In this document: positions 63,311-64,000 of the stretch, piece by piece | How the letters are laid out: every line of letters starts with the position of its first letter | Numbering within the stretch: the first letter of the stretch is position 1 | NCBI GenBank assembly: GCA_001304855.1 | Contig: BBZN01000016.1 | Span: 32,705 to 96,704 of the forward strand | Reading direction: 5' to 3' | Length of the DNA stretch: 64,000 nucleotides | Source: Clostridia bacterium UC5.1-1D2 | Lineage (GTDB): Bacteria; Bacillota; Clostridia; Lachnospirales; Lachnospiraceae | Program-made: the position numbers and the translations under genes | The notes under the pieces: model-generated | What the model saw: the letters and a program-made list of their open reading frames with translations, nothing else | The model's database searches: none | What the model was told of the DNA's origin: nothing

Positions 63311-64000
63311 TCAGGGAGTCTGGAATGAGGCCCCGGTGTAAAACCATTCAATACATACCGATGTTCTGGCGCCGCCGGCTGAGGCGAAGGTGCGTATCTC
63401 ACACATGGACCAAAGGCTGGTTGCGGGATCCTGCTGGCGAATGCGTATCCAATGCATTTCCTGGGACATACTGTATACAGTGTCGTCCAGAGTGACGTTG
63501 GTGGATATTTTAGTGCTGTTTAAGGTCTGAGATTCAATGGATGAGCCTTCATATATACTGGTGCGGCGGATGTCAGCTAAAACAGGAACGGATGTGTCGG
63601 CAGCGCGTATGACAAGACGGATGGAGGAGGTGCTGGCGAATGAAACCGTAAAAACCAGCTTTCCTACAGGAATGTTGTAGGTGCTGCCGGAAGCGGAGAG
63701 ATTCAGGTTATAACATTCCATGCTGGAACGGAGATTAGGGCTGGCGATTTCCTGCTTATCGGACTTAAACATGAGTTTGTAACTGGTGGGCGTATCTTCC
63801 GTCACCGTAATATCAGGCGCCGGCCCTGTGATTCCCTGGGGCCCGGCAACGCCCTGTTCCCCCGTAGGCCCGGTAGGCCCCTGAGGCCCGGCAACGCCTT
63901 GTTCTCCGGCAGGTCCGGTATCGCCTTGAGGCCCGGCAACGCCTTGTTCCCCCGTAGGCCCTGTGACGCCCTGAGGCCCGGGTAACGCCCTGCTCACCCG
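63311..64000 (-). CDS. Collagen-like triple-helix repeat surface protein (partial, 5' end outside window)
   Basis: At least 14 Gly-X-Y triplets in an 18-residue higher-order repeat ([18 protein letters not shown] type) run in from the right edge, then a ~165-residue C-terminal beta-rich domain starting [19 protein letters not shown]. Triple-helix stalk plus globular tip is the layout of BclA-type exosporium and other surface filaments of spore formers. A slip near 63985 probably explains the apparent start inside the repeats. Confidence 0.85.
   Translation of the reverse strand, partial: RVSRALPGPQGVTGPTGEQGVAGPQGDTGPAGEQGVAGPQGPTGPTGEQGVAGPQGITGPAPDITVTEDTPTSYKLMFKSDKQEIASPNLRSSMECYNLNLSASGSTYNIPVGKLVFTVSFASTSSIRLVIRAADTSVPVLADIRRTSIYEGSSIESQTLNSTKISTNVTLDDTVYSMSQEMHWIRIRQQDPATSLWSMCEIRTFASAGGARTSVCIEWFYTGASFQTP

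Overview
The window looks like the chromosome of an endospore-forming, anaerobic, gut-type Clostridia, most likely Lachnospiraceae (Clostridium/Enterocloster/Lachnoclostridium-like). The evidence is the moderate GC content, strong AGGAGG-type ribosome binding sites, a spoIIID gene, a YtvI-type sporulation membrane protein, T-box, FMN and yybP-ykoY riboswitches, TRAP and FadR-type sugar-acid modules, and a short archaeal-type ProS.

Reading caution: about one position per kilobase carries a one-base (rarely two-base) loss or gain, usually in a short G, C, T or A run. Many genes, including essential ones (guaA, proS, cca), therefore appear as two or more overlapping frames. In nearly every case a single restored base rejoins two halves of one well-conserved protein, so these are annotated as single genes with the break positions noted. 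They are most likely sequencing or assembly errors rather than pseudogenes.

Layout. 1-9403: nucleoside uptake and salvage cluster: BMP-type ABC importer (ATPase tail, two permeases, lipoprotein), a Crp/Fnr regulator, purine nucleoside phosphorylase, cytidine deaminase, adenosine deaminase, uridine phosphorylase, DeoC and DeoB. Together they take nucleosides to free bases plus acetaldehyde and glyceraldehyde-3-phosphate. A ~157-bp nested foldback lies between udp and deoC. 9452-15250: an ABC-F ATPase, a manganese-riboswitch-controlled P-type ATPase, a repeat-rich leader and a cytidylate-kinase-like protein. 15742-22500: guaA with a shortened, apparently dead glutaminase half, whose 3' end matches the classical integrase target. 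It is followed by mobile-element debris (integrase fragment, MobC-like protein) and an AT-richer cargo of amino-acid ABC importer and MATE pump. 22788-25034: a hybrid histidine kinase.

25499-36753: sugar-acid catabolic island: FadR regulator, operator-controlled TRAP transporter, IolB-like isomerase, glycerol-dehydrogenase-like enzyme, second FadR regulator, ManD/RspA-type dehydratase, short-chain dehydrogenase, IlvD/Edd dehydratase and a TetR regulator with a textbook promoter/operator. 36779-41949: minisatellite, DUF2871 and YtvI-type membrane proteins, and an enolase-superfamily gene divergent from a PrpR-like regulator that lacks the GAFTGA loop.

41946-53143: housekeeping: T-box-controlled proS, cca, RidA, YdcF/SanA-like, flavin reductase-rubredoxin fusion, divergent arginase-fold protein, MATE pump, creatininase-family enzyme, FMN-riboswitch-controlled ribU, dgt. 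53367-62541: DhaL, DhaK, a small VOC-like protein, a second hybrid kinase, spoIIID, a ~770-nt non-coding stretch rich in nested hairpins, split transketolase, a sugar-phosphate isomerase/epimerase-like protein and a third FadR regulator. This looks like a ketose-kinase/transketolase route for a short sugar or polyol. 62725-64000: a lone SLATT-like two-transmembrane protein and a collagen-like surface protein cut by the window edge.
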